From contig CALEIW010000002.1 of assembly GCA_937876055.1 (NCBI GenBank), positions 1 to 9,474 on the forward strand: a stretch of 9,474 nt of DNA, in the 5' to 3' direction. Made by a program: the position numbers and the translations under genes. Each line of letters opens with the position of its first letter. Positions within the stretch are counted from its first letter, which is position 1. This document shows positions 1 to 7,550 of the stretch, piece after piece. Origin of the DNA: an uncultured euryarchaeote. GTDB taxonomy: Archaea; Thermoplasmatota; Poseidoniia; Poseidoniales; Thalassarchaeaceae. The notes beneath the pieces were generated by a model. That model did not search any database. It was not told where the DNA came from and saw nothing but the letters and a program-made list of their open reading frames with translations.

Positions 1-2
1 GA

Positions 3-194
3 GAGATTGTTCAACTTTCGAAAGAATTTGTCAGAGGTCATTACCTAGAGACCGGTCATCACTCTGAACTTTACGCGGCGAGAGAGGCAGGAACTGAAGA
101 GCCACCAATTCCTGCTTTACCACAGTCAATTATTGATCAAACCTCAAATCTTTATGCAGATATGTTTGAAAGATTAACTGGTCAAGAATTCTAG
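3..194 (+). CDS. purC: Phosphoribosylaminoimidazole-succinocarboxamide synthase (SAICAR synthetase), C-terminal fragment
   Basis: Frame 3 is open from the left edge to a TAG at 192-194, giving 63 residues; the start lies outside the window. PurC condenses CAIR with aspartate, using ATP, in cytoplasmic purine biosynthesis. The visible end has the usual PurC tail: an SKEFVR helix (residues 6-11 of the fragment), a proline-rich linker (PPIPALP, 34-40) and a final helix ending YADMFERLTGQEF, matching the family pattern of Y..x(2)FE.LTG near the C-terminus. The catalytic and ATP-binding parts are off the window, so the call rests on this terminal signature alone. The next gene is convergent, and its stop codon is only 2 nt away. 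An oligo-T tract about 34 nt downstream could end the transcript. Confidence 0.82.
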   Translation, partial: EIVQLSKEFVRGHYLETGHHSELYAAREAGTEEPPIPALPQSIIDQTSNLYADMFERLTGQEF

Positions 195-196
195 TT

Positions 197-820
197 TTAG
201 GAATGTCTCCTCATCAGAATACCACACTTTCTTTTTTCTGCACCGCGTAAAATGATAGTAAGGTGCCGAAAAGCATCGGCAACTCCACCATCTATGGGTT
301 CACTTGGGTCAACTGCCCATTTGCCTTTTTGGATTGCTCGACGGAGATTAGTTACATCTCTTGAATCAAGCCAGCCGCATAATTCCAAACCACCCATGCC
401 AGATGAAAATCCTCCTTCTCCAAGAAATTCTTCATCTAGGCCAAGAGTTAGTTTTGCAAGTAATTCATGGAGGCCATCCTCATTCTTTTCAATTGTATGA
501 TTTAGTAGGTACTCTATCGCATTACCTCCTTCAATTGGAAATCTTCCGATTCTTTCTCTACTAACTCCTCTGTCTAGTGGTTCAGGCATTCCATCATCAC
601 CTTTCCAATCGACTGAACATAAGAATAACATCATTGCAGGATCCATGATTGGATTTTTTCCTTCCTCTAATTCAAGAATCGATGAGGGAATTGCTTCTAT
701 CGATTTTATCTCTGTATGGTCGCCCCCTTGTGAGGATTGAATTGAAGGAATCAATTCTAGCGGGTCATGCCGTAAAGGCTCGAAAGTATAGAATGGACTA
801 GGAGGGATGTAGCGATTCAT
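197..820 (-). CDS. Conserved-looking hypothetical protein, 207 aa, second gene of the surface-protein operon
   Basis: I do not recognise a family. The ATG start at 820 has an AGGTG ribosome site about 5 nt upstream, and the stop is TAA. No signal peptide or membrane helix is visible, so the product is probably cytoplasmic. The N-terminal third (residues 1-60) is proline- and polar-rich and looks loosely structured. From about residue 60 the sequence looks folded: a hydrophobic MMLFLCSVDW stretch, a likely helix around 100-127 (ending LLAKLTLGLDEE), a glycine-rich turn (GEGGFSSGMGG, about 134-144), then LCGWLDSRDV and a basic, helical C-terminus (AFRHLTIILRGAEKRK). The gene starts 14 nt after the stop of the giant membrane-anchored protein on the same strand, so co-transcription is likely. 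A role linked to that protein, such as binding its cytoplasmic tail, is only inference. Confidence 0.75.
   Translation of the reverse strand: MNRYIPPSPFYTFEPLRHDPLELIPSIQSSQGGDHTEIKSIEAIPSSILELEEGKNPIMDPAMMLFLCSVDWKGDDGMPEPLDRGVSRERIGRFPIEGGNAIEYLLNHTIEKNEDGLHELLAKLTLGLDEEFLGEGGFSSGMGGLELCGWLDSRDVTNLRRAIQKGKWAVDPSEPIDGGVADAFRHLTIILRGAEKRKCGILMRRHS
228..238 (+). terminator. Possible oligo-T terminator for purC
   Basis: A pyrimidine run (TTTCTTTTTTC) lies about 34 nt after the purC stop. Archaeal RNA polymerase terminates at T-rich tracts without needing a hairpin, so this is a plausible 3' end. It sits inside the convergent 207-residue gene, where it encodes a Lys/Arg-rich stretch, so coding constraint is an alternative explanation. 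Confidence 0.3.
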
Positions 821-834
821 TCTAGCACCTGTGT

Positions 835-3800
835 TTAGTCGTCGCCGGTCAAACGCTTCAACCTGCTCTCAAAGTCGTCTAATTGTTGTTCGACAACTTC
901 TGGAGTATCCTTTACAATTCGATTACTGATATTCTCTTTATTTTCAATTATTGTTTTTTCTTGAATATTTTCTTCGACCACATTCTCAGAAGGCACAGGC
1001 GGTTTTGGAAGCTTAGAATCTTGCTTTTTCTTACTAAGGATGGATTCAGTCATATCCAATAATTTCTTCCTTTCTCGTTGATTGTAAAGGATCCATGTCA
1101 AGGTAAGTGCCAATGAGATTACAAGAATAGCCGAGCCTATTGCCGTAAACCATTCAAAGCCTAAATCATTATTTACAGAACCGCCTGAAAGAATCAATTT
1201 GGCTTCATTATCGGTTGGGTCGGAATCAACATCCCAAGGGAATTTGCATTGCACCGTCACTATGATTTCCGTTCCATCTGGTGCATCATCTAATGATGGC
1301 CGATCCAACTTTGGTTCTGGAGGGTAAGTTCCTGAGAAATCGATTTCATGGGTGGCTGTATGGCTGCCAGCGATTACTAAAATGCTACAATCGGCATCAG
1401 TCAGTAGGTGGTGATACTCTCTCTTTGTCAATACCTTGATTTTCTGACTATCTCCTTGCCCATCAAGTTCAAGAGCAACCAAACCAATATTCCAATCATT
1501 TCGACGAATTTCAAATTCAGCCTGATCTGAAGCAATAACAATTCCTCTTTCATCTAATAACCGAATAACTAGGCTTCTCATTCCCGGCTGCGGGTCCCAT
1601 GAAATAGCACTTAGGTTAACTTGACCCGAAGTTGTATTCGCTTCCAGATTTCCTTCAGTTGAGTCTAACATTTTTCCTTCATCGTCGATTAGGATTACAG
1701 TATAACTGAATGGTTCAGTTCCATTGGCAACTGTACATTCCGCCCTTACTGAGTCGACAGATCCTGTTATTGAGCAAGTAGCATACCTAAGTGCAGGTTC
1801 GATTACATATGCCGTGTATGGTAACACTGTGTCCGAATCTACAGTAACTTGAGTGCCACTTGATGCTGTATTGGCCTGCCACGCCCATCCACCTTGCAAA
1901 TCCCATTGTAGATTTGACTGGAGATCATCAACAACAGAGGAATCTGGTGAAGTTCCGTGGATGTCTAGCAGAACACTATCTCCTTGCATCGATACAATCA
2001 CAGGTGAAGACGCCCATGAATGATCTTCATATTGAGTATCGAGAGAAATTTCCCTTTGATTACCGGCTTCATCTTGGGCCAGGATTCTGATGGTTCTGGA
2101 TTCCCCCTCCCAATCTGAGGATGGAATTACTTCTAATGGAACTCCTGTTATCTCTCCGACTCCAATAACCACTTGAGTAGGTCCTGAAACTTGCCAACCC
2201 TGAGGTAAGCTAAGTACCTCTAGTGAAATTGTTGTTGGCGCATTACCCTGATTATGTAATTCCGCATGAGGATACCCTCCATTGTCTGATACAATCCAAT
2301 TCCCACTGCCTTGAAGGCTGAATTCATGAATCTCCGCAACTCTAAGCGGCAATGTAATTGTAGCCTCACTACTACCGTCTCCTTCCCTCAATCTAACCAA
2401 TAATTCAACAGTTCTTCCGTGCCTTGCAGTAGAGGGCGGCGTGATTTGTAAATCTAGAGTTGCGGTACTTCCTGGGTCTAAAATTGGCAATTCCTCTGGT
2501 GTTTCCACCTCCCATCCAATTTCACCATCTACCTGTACACTCACAAATGGTCGAGTTGGTGAATTTCCTTCCTGAACAACAGAGATTGAAACCGTAGACC
2601 CAGAGGGGTCAATCTCCAAATTTGCATTAGATGCTATGGCGTTCCAACCCGCTACATGGGAAACTTCTATTGTGAATGTAAAGGTATGAATCTCGACATC
2701 AAATGCTACTATTGAAGCACTAACTTGGTAGGTCGTTCCATTCCAAGCACCAAGAGGTACTTCCACTATCAAATATAGTGTGGTGGAACTGTTTACCGAA
2801 ACTGATGAGGCATTATCTCCAAATATCTTCCAATCAGTTACTGAATCTGCACCTTGTTGATTTAGAAGACCTGAGGCAGATACGGAAAGATCATCATCAA
2901 GATTTCCAATATTTGTCGCATAAATTTCGACGGCGAAGGAATCGCCGGGGCTGATTGCAAATGTATTCTCGTCGACATCACCGAGTGCTGAATAAAGTAC
3001 TACATCCCAACGATGATCTTGTCTTGCTTCAAGCGTCAGAATAATGGAATCAGATATTGTTGTATTTCCTTCAGAGGTCATGAATAATTCAATATTAACC
3101 GGAGTTCTTGCAGGGGTTGTATCTGGTAAAATAATCTCAACCGGAAGAGTCCTCAAACTCCCCGCACTTAGAGTCACTCTTGAGTTACTGAAGGTGACAG
3201 ATATACCAGGGTCTTCTGTAATATAGTCATCCAATATTACTGCGTGAGACATGACGTAGGTGTCTTCACCATTTCCGGGATTGTACAGCCGAACCGTTGC
3301 TGGTATAGATTCCTCTACTTCTACTAAATGAGGTGATTCGGTAGGTGATACTAATGTAAGTGATGTCCTGTAAATTTGCATAACCTCAACCGATAATCGA
3401 AGCGAATAATCCAAACCAAGGCTACTAGAATCTGTGAATGAGTGGAAAGCCGGAGGAGCATCGACTGGAAGTTCTACAGATAATATCCCAGTTACTCTCG
3501 AACCAGGAATTCCTTGCATAGTAATATCATCTCCACTTATCGATAATGAACCGGAACCCGACCAAATCCAATCTTCTATTCCCATTCCAGCGTCACTAAC
3601 TTTCCAATCTAAAACTCCTGAAGAGGCTGGAAGGTCTGCAATAACATTCCATTGCAATGTATTCTCAGGCATGCTCCTTTGGTGATTGGTTTCGGTTACA
3701 ACACTTGTAGCGATGAATTGTAATTGCACGGTTTGACAGGTTTCCTCCTCTCCGCTCCCAACACACATGGTTAGCGGTGTAGTAACGCTATCTCCTAGAG

Positions 3801-6507
3801 ATGCATCTGTTGGTACATTTAGTCTCGCAGAAATGATTTTTTCTTCACCAGCAGACAGAGTTAATGCGGGTATTTCATTTCCAATTTCATCGTATAAGCT
3901 CAAGCTATTTTCAGCAGAATCCCAGGATGTACTATCCCAGAACATTGAGATTGAATTTTCATCAGCGTTCCCGAGATTTTCTACGATTAACCATGCGTTA
4001 GCAGAATCGCCAATGAGACCATAGCCGCTACTCGCGGTAGTCCCCGCAGGCCCCCTGATTGACAGTCCACGTGTGCGGTTTGCCTCGACTGGTAAAACTC
4101 CGCTGACGCTAACATTCTGATCTTCGTCTAGGGTAAGCGTTAGTGAGAGATATCCTGCATCAGACCCATCCGCATTTATTGGTGCGTTGATTCTCAGAGA
4201 AGGAGTCCAAGTTCCATCTGCTGAAATTTGTACCGAGGTAATTCCTCCGGTTGTTTCATCACTCCAGGTCCACCCTTGTGGCAAATTACTTGCATCGACG
4301 TTCATGCTCCAAACACCGGCAAGACGGCCAGTTGAGCGAACAGTTGGTTGACCAATGGTTGATTCTCCCGGATTAACTCTAACAGGATTCGTAGGCATCT
4401 CAAATGTAGCATTGTAAGGTGGCACAATCGTCAAAGTGGTTGATTGTGCATCGTTGTCATAACGAGATTGAGTTACATTTTGGTATGGGTCGAGTACCAA
4501 TTCGAAATTATATTCTCCAAGTCCACCTGACCATTCGACAGAGAAGGATTCGAACCCTGCTGAACCAGTGGGGTCAGTCGGTTCTAAGCTGCTAGCGCGA
4601 TGGCGCGCTATCTCTGTTCCATCGGCGTATAGCACTGCGTCAACAGCCTCATCAATTTCAACGGTTCCAGCATTTTCAAAGAATGCTGTAATTGTAACTT
4701 CTTCGTTAGGATTAGGTGCACTTGGATTGAATTCTATCGCACGCCCATCTAGCAATGGTCTAACGTCGGCGAGAGCCGTAGAGATTACTGTATCACCTAG
4801 AATTATGTCCAAAGTTGCATCTCCATCTAGATCTACTAAGGCTGGAGAAGACCAAGTTCTGTGGTCAACTTCAATCTCATTATTCCAATTGTCGTTAATT
4901 GCGGCTTGAGTCCCAGTGTCTCCATCCCAGGCCCAAAGAGTTCTTCCATACGCAACTAGCAATTCCGACGCGCCGCTACCATCAATATCCATCCAGACGG
5001 GTTGTGCAACAGCAATTTCGTCATTAGGGGCGCCGCTAGATTGCTCTAAGTCATTGTACCATTCAATTTGAGGATTATTTCCTGAAACATCGTGACAGCC
5101 AGCATGACCATGCCTTGCAGTAGTCTCCTGATACCAAGTTACCCAGCAGACTCTATCGATGACACTATCATCGTCGGTATCTATTGCAATCGGCGGAGCA
5201 TCAGCGTATCCATTTACAGCCTCAAATGACCATATTTCCGAGCCATCATCAATCTCTAATCCTCTAAATTCTGCACCATCGACACTGCTTGAACCATCTG
5301 CGTCGGTTGGTATTGAAATTATCATCTCAGGGGTGGAATCAGAATCTAGGTTAGCAATTACTGGCCCTGGCAGTCTGATGTGAGGGACATCAGAATCACC
5401 ATCTAAATTTGACAGGCTGAGTGACCATAGTTGGTCTCCGGATTCGGAATTTAATTTCCAAACCCACATCGCTCCACTGGAAGCTTCGGTTGTTGTGAGT
5501 AAAACATAGGCAGTTTGGTCATCAACTTGAGCAAATGACGGATCTGAGGGGTGGCTTCCATCCTCTAGCGTCGATTGCCATATTGGGGTAGGCACTCCGT
5601 TTGCCCCAAGAGGGAGGGCTAAGACCACGGGATTTTCGTTATCATCGATCACCGCAAGGACCAATTCAGCGTCTCCGTCTAAATCAAGATCGGCGAGCAA
5701 GGGTTGAGTTGTGGGTCTATGTCCTCCTAACCAAGATGATGTGTATGGCCCATTTGTACTTCCTATCTGCAGGTTATCGTCAGTATAACTCCAAAGCAAC
5801 TCTCCACTTTTTGATCCCCCTGGCGACCAACCTGTCACCGAGCAGTGAAGTCTCGGAGAGTAAGCATCAACATACAGAGAACTACCAGCGTCGTAGACAA
5901 TTATGACTTCTTGCATTCCATCATCGTCAAGATCTACAATAACAGGTGAAGCCTTGATTATCTCGGTGGCTCCCAAATCTACCTCCCAAGCCAAATCAGC
6001 ATCTTCACCTTCGATAATTTTCACAACACTGTGATCGTTACCTCCAACTACTTCGGTTTGGATTAATACAATGAATAGGGAATCTCGTCCACATCTTTCC
6101 ATGGCTGCTTCATCAGTTACAATTTGTTGGCTAAAATCTGCTACTGGAGTTCCGAGTGCGTCCGTACCTATCGAGTAGGTACCATATTCCCAATTGATCA
6201 CTGGGTCGACAACAGAGGATAATTCCGTTGCATTGCTCGGTGAATCAGTCCCGGCGCCACCGGTTGGAGAATGTAGAGGTCCTTCGGATGTCCTTTGAGC
6301 TATTCTTCCGGGCTGGGGCCAAGGCTGCCCTCCATCTATCCAAGGATCTACAGTTCCTGTAAATGAGGAATCATTCTCTAAATCGCCCAATTTTCGGACA
6401 TGATTTGGATTAATCATGAGCATAGGAGATAGTGAAAGTAGTAACAAACAGACTACTGCAAGGAACGCTTTCTGCTTCCTAGAGGGTTCGAAACTCGGAC
6501 TCTGCAT
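835..6507 (-). CDS. Giant secreted, C-terminally membrane-anchored surface protein with FG-GAP, CARDB and Ig-like repeats
   Basis: About 1890 residues from the ATG at 6507; an in-frame TTG at 6522 would add five residues, and neither start has an ideal ribosome site. ATG was chosen because it gives a classical signal peptide (basic SRKQK, then hydrophobic FLAVVCLLLLSLSPMLM). Residues 185-571 carry six FG-GAP/VCBS-like motifs of the type P-hydrophobic-x-DxDxDG-x3-hydrophobic. The clearest are DLDDDG at 192-197 and those near 265-289, 500-522 and 552-571; those near 376-397 and 436-452 are degenerate. Such motifs build calcium-binding beta-propellers. A CARDB-like domain follows (about 578-697), then a long stalk of Ig-like/NEW3-like domains marked by NLGN (844), NPGN (1076), NIGN (1199) and NQGN (1419). 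One membrane helix lies at about 1786-1808, followed by a charged cytoplasmic tail of about 80 residues. It is probably an adhesin or surface receptor. Its ligand is unknown, and no enzyme domain was recognised. Confidence 0.88.
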   Translation of the reverse strand: MQSPSFEPSRKQKAFLAVVCLLLLSLSPMLMINPNHVRKLGDLENDSSFTGTVDPWIDGGQPWPQPGRIAQRTSEGPLHSPTGGAGTDSPSNATELSSVVDPVINWEYGTYSIGTDALGTPVADFSQQIVTDEAAMERCGRDSLFIVLIQTEVVGGNDHSVVKIIEGEDADLAWEVDLGATEIIKASPVIVDLDDDGMQEVIIVYDAGSSLYVDAYSPRLHCSVTGWSPGGSKSGELLWSYTDDNLQIGSTNGPYTSSWLGGHRPTTQPLLADLDLDGDAELVLAVIDDNENPVVLALPLGANGVPTPIWQSTLEDGSHPSDPSFAQVDDQTAYVLLTTTEASSGAMWVWKLNSESGDQLWSLSLSNLDGDSDVPHIRLPGPVIANLDSDSTPEMIISIPTDADGSSSVDGAEFRGLEIDDGSEIWSFEAVNGYADAPPIAIDTDDDSVIDRVCWVTWYQETTARHGHAGCHDVSGNNPQIEWYNDLEQSSGAPNDEIAVAQPVWMDIDGSGASELLVAYGRTLWAWDGDTGTQAAINDNWNNEIEVDHRTWSSPALVDLDGDATLDIILGDTVISTALADVRPLLDGRAIEFNPSAPNPNEEVTITAFFENAGTVEIDEAVDAVLYADGTEIARHRASSLEPTDPTGSAGFESFSVEWSGGLGEYNFELVLDPYQNVTQSRYDNDAQSTTLTIVPPYNATFEMPTNPVRVNPGESTIGQPTVRSTGRLAGVWSMNVDASNLPQGWTWSDETTGGITSVQISADGTWTPSLRINAPINADGSDAGYLSLTLTLDEDQNVSVSGVLPVEANRTRGLSIRGPAGTTASSGYGLIGDSANAWLIVENLGNADENSISMFWDSTSWDSAENSLSLYDEIGNEIPALTLSAGEEKIISARLNVPTDASLGDSVTTPLTMCVGSGEEETCQTVQLQFIATSVVTETNHQRSMPENTLQWNVIADLPASSGVLDWKVSDAGMGIEDWIWSGSGSLSISGDDITMQGIPGSRVTGILSVELPVDAPPAFHSFTDSSSLGLDYSLRLSVEVMQIYRTSLTLVSPTESPHLVEVEESIPATVRLYNPGNGEDTYVMSHAVILDDYITEDPGISVTFSNSRVTLSAGSLRTLPVEIILPDTTPARTPVNIELFMTSEGNTTISDSIILTLEARQDHRWDVVLYSALGDVDENTFAISPGDSFAVEIYATNIGNLDDDLSVSASGLLNQQGADSVTDWKIFGDNASSVSVNSSTTLYLIVEVPLGAWNGTTYQVSASIVAFDVEIHTFTFTIEVSHVAGWNAIASNANLEIDPSGSTVSISVVQEGNSPTRPFVSVQVDGEIGWEVETPEELPILDPGSTATLDLQITPPSTARHGRTVELLVRLREGDGSSEATITLPLRVAEIHEFSLQGSGNWIVSDNGGYPHAELHNQGNAPTTISLEVLSLPQGWQVSGPTQVVIGVGEITGVPLEVIPSSDWEGESRTIRILAQDEAGNQREISLDTQYEDHSWASSPVIVSMQGDSVLLDIHGTSPDSSVVDDLQSNLQWDLQGGWAWQANTASSGTQVTVDSDTVLPYTAYVIEPALRYATCSITGSVDSVRAECTVANGTEPFSYTVILIDDEGKMLDSTEGNLEANTTSGQVNLSAISWDPQPGMRSLVIRLLDERGIVIASDQAEFEIRRNDWNIGLVALELDGQGDSQKIKVLTKREYHHLLTDADCSILVIAGSHTATHEIDFSGTYPPEPKLDRPSLDDAPDGTEIIVTVQCKFPWDVDSDPTDNEAKLILSGGSVNNDLGFEWFTAIGSAILVISLALTLTWILYNQRERKKLLDMTESILSKKKQDSKLPKPPVPSENVVEENIQEKTIIENKENISNRIVKDTPEVVEQQLDDFESRLKRLTGDD

Positions 6508-6567
6508 GCTCACCAGATTCAAACTTGCGCTTTCCGAGCCACTTGAAGGTTAGGGGTAAACTCTCAA

Positions 6568-6584
6568 TCAGACCTACGGTCTGA
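6568..6584. promoter_or_regulatory. Perfect inverted repeat upstream of the giant surface-protein gene
   Basis: TCAGACC-TAC-GGTCTGA is a perfect 7-bp-arm inverted repeat with a 3-bp spacer, about 61 nt upstream of the surface-protein ATG. It could be a dimeric repressor's operator or a hairpin in that gene's 5' leader. A weaker enclosing pair, ACTCTC (6560-6565) and GAGAGT (6604-6609), could extend a folded RNA. The function is inferred from symmetry and position only. Confidence 0.4.
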
Positions 6585-6638
6585 GGGTACTTTCCTCATC
6601 GCCGAGAGTATTTCCAATCCAGAATCTCATCCGCTGTG

Positions 6639-6646
6639 CTTATAGC
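6639..6646. promoter_or_regulatory. TATA-like box in the divergent control region
   Basis: CTTATAGC reads as GCTATAAG on the minus strand, so it could act as a TATA box for rpoE (+) or the surface-protein operon (-). With the usual archaeal spacing of about 25 nt, either start would leave a leader of roughly 100 nt. It is the best A/T-rich box in an otherwise GC-rich stretch. No convincing purine-rich BRE was seen next to it. Confidence 0.3.
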
Positions 6647-6723
6647 AGGGCCTTAGTTCGGCGAATCGCACGGACCTCTCCTCTGGAGGCTAAGCCGATG
6701 AGGGACGGGAGGGTTAACCTGCC

Positions 6724-6766
6724 TTTCCTCCGACTGACCTCGGAGCGGTCCGGCGATTGGAGGAAA
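6724..6766 (+). promoter_or_regulatory. Stem-loop sequestering the rpoE ribosome site (candidate translational switch)
   Basis: TTTCCTCC (6724-6731) is the exact reverse complement of GGAGGAAA (6759-6766), which contains the rpoE Shine-Dalgarno. The enclosed segment can form a second stem, GACC (6736-6739) with GGTC (6747-6750) around a 7-nt loop. A competing fold pairs CTCCGA (6728-6733) with TCGGAG (6740-6745) and would free the ribosome site. An upstream GGAGG (6708-6712) could also take the CCTCC. The pairings are read directly from the sequence; regulation is inference. Confidence 0.45.
6759..6763 (+). promoter_or_regulatory. Strong Shine-Dalgarno of rpoE
   Basis: GGAGG ends 7 nt before the ATG at 6771, fixing the rpoE start. 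The start also agrees with the family N-terminus (MY.LV..EDT.RIP). It is notable because the same bases form one arm of the stem-loop described above. Confidence 0.8.
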
Positions 6767-6770
6767 CCGA

Positions 6771-7319
6771 ATGTACAGCCTAGTAACAATGGAGGATACC
6801 ATCAGAATCCCAGCGGAATATATCCGAAGGGGGCGCAAGTTGGAGGACCATATTGACGAGTTGGCCCATGCAGCTTTTGAGGGTCGATTTGATGAAGACG
6901 AAAACTACACACTGCTAACCTATGATCACGAAACCGTAGGTCGTGGAAAGATAATTCACGGAGATGGTGCAATCTATCAGAGAGTCCGCTTCAAGGCGCT
7001 ACATTTCACAATGGAAGCAAACGAGGTAGTAGATGGGGCAGTTTCCGAGGTCTCCGAATACGGCGCATTCGTACGTATCGGACCAATCGAGGCACTACTT
7101 CACAAGTCACAGATTCTTGATGAGCCTGTACAGGTAAACATGGGTATAAGGAGAATCGAAGGTTCTCAAACTGGCAAGCATATAGAAGAGGGCTCGTATG
7201 TTCGGTCCCGAATCGTATCAAAAGCCATTAACCAAAACGACCCAAGATCTAGTAAGATTGGTTTGAACTGTAAGATGTCAGGCCTTGGCGCTCACGATTG
7301 GTTAACTAGAGGTGACTGA
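6771..7319 (+). CDS. rpoE: DNA-directed RNA polymerase subunit E' (Rpo7/Rpb7 homologue)
   Basis: 182 residues, the normal length for archaeal Rpo7. With Rpo4 it forms the stalk of RNA polymerase, which helps open-complex formation, binds the emerging transcript and aids termination. The N-terminal tip domain (about 1-80) begins with the family signature MYSLVTMEDTIRIP and contains the EGR.DED segment at 37-43. An S1 RNA-binding domain follows (about 85-167), with GAVSEVSEYGAFVRIG at 89-104 and the IEALLHKSQI strand pair. The C-terminus ends in the conserved MSGLGAHDWL. The ATG is supported by GGAGG 7 nt upstream, and an in-frame stop at 6735 excludes a longer protein. It is the first gene of an operon with spt4, rps24e and rps27ae, and the next start is 2 nt after its stop. 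Confidence 0.95.
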   Translation: MYSLVTMEDTIRIPAEYIRRGRKLEDHIDELAHAAFEGRFDEDENYTLLTYDHETVGRGKIIHGDGAIYQRVRFKALHFTMEANEVVDGAVSEVSEYGAFVRIGPIEALLHKSQILDEPVQVNMGIRRIEGSQTGKHIEEGSYVRSRIVSKAINQNDPRSSKIGLNCKMSGLGAHDWLTRGD

Positions 7320-7321
7320 GA

Positions 7322-7537
7322 ATGGCCAAATCCTTTGCTTGCGGAGAGTGTAACAGAATTCTTCCAGATCCTGAGAAGAAAAGCGACCCACCACAATGCA
7401 TGCATTGCCCATCCGCGCCTGTAACCACAGACTGGTCTGGTTATGTTGTCATTATGCACCCTAATCGTTCTGAAGTAGCTCAGAAATTGAATATCAATGA
7501 TCCCGGTTCCTACGCTTTGAAGGTGAACATACGATAA
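7322..7537 (+). CDS. spt4: Transcription elongation factor Spt4 (RNA polymerase subunit E'')
   Basis: 71 residues, typical for archaeal Spt4. Spt4 binds the NGN domain of Spt5, and the pair clamps RNA polymerase to raise processivity. A four-cysteine zinc site is visible: C7-x2-C10 near the start and C26-x2-C29. The conserved core follows (DWSGYVVIMHP from residue 37), and the C-terminus is the usual ...GSYALKV. It begins 2 nt after the rpoE stop, with GAGGTGA (7309-7315, inside the end of rpoE) as its ribosome site, so translational coupling to rpoE is likely. The older name rpoE2/rpoE'' refers to the same gene. Confidence 0.94.
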   Translation: MAKSFACGECNRILPDPEKKSDPPQCMHCPSAPVTTDWSGYVVIMHPNRSEVAQKLNINDPGSYALKVNIR

Positions 7538-7550
7538 GGAGGAAATGAAT

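Noticed and set aside
252..564. Two overlapping + strand frames at 252-500 and 361-564
   Set aside because: They are shadows of the 207-residue minus-strand gene, which has a good start, ribosome site and operon context.
4568..4909. 113-codon + strand open frame (and similar ones at 1860, 3044, 3434, 3767, 5159 and 5601)
   Set aside because: All lie antisense to the giant surface-protein gene, have no ribosome site or family resemblance, and are explained by its codon pattern.
6507..6522. TTG start at 6522 for the giant protein
   Set aside because: It adds only five residues, and its GGAAAG ribosome site is weak; the ATG at 6507 still gives a complete signal peptide. It cannot be fully excluded.
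6565..6615. Possible C/D-box guide RNA on the minus strand (CGATGA box C-like, CTGA box D-like)
   Set aside because: The box C is imperfect, there is no internal D'/C' pair, and the inverted repeat alone explains the CTGA.
6712..6719. Palindrome GGTTAACC in the rpoE leader
   Set aside because: An 8-bp palindrome is within chance expectation and cannot form a hairpin loop; no second copy was noticed.
6600..6770. Possible structured RNA gene (RNase P RNA, SRP RNA or tRNA), suggested by GAGGAAA and TTCGGCGAATC fragments
   Set aside because: The fragments are isolated; no conserved core, acceptor stem or T-arm could be assembled, and GGAGGAAA is better explained as the rpoE ribosome site.
6653..6838. 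61-codon minus-strand frame across the rpoE leader and start
   Set aside because: It overlaps the firmly identified rpoE N-terminus and shows no ribosome site or recognisable sequence.
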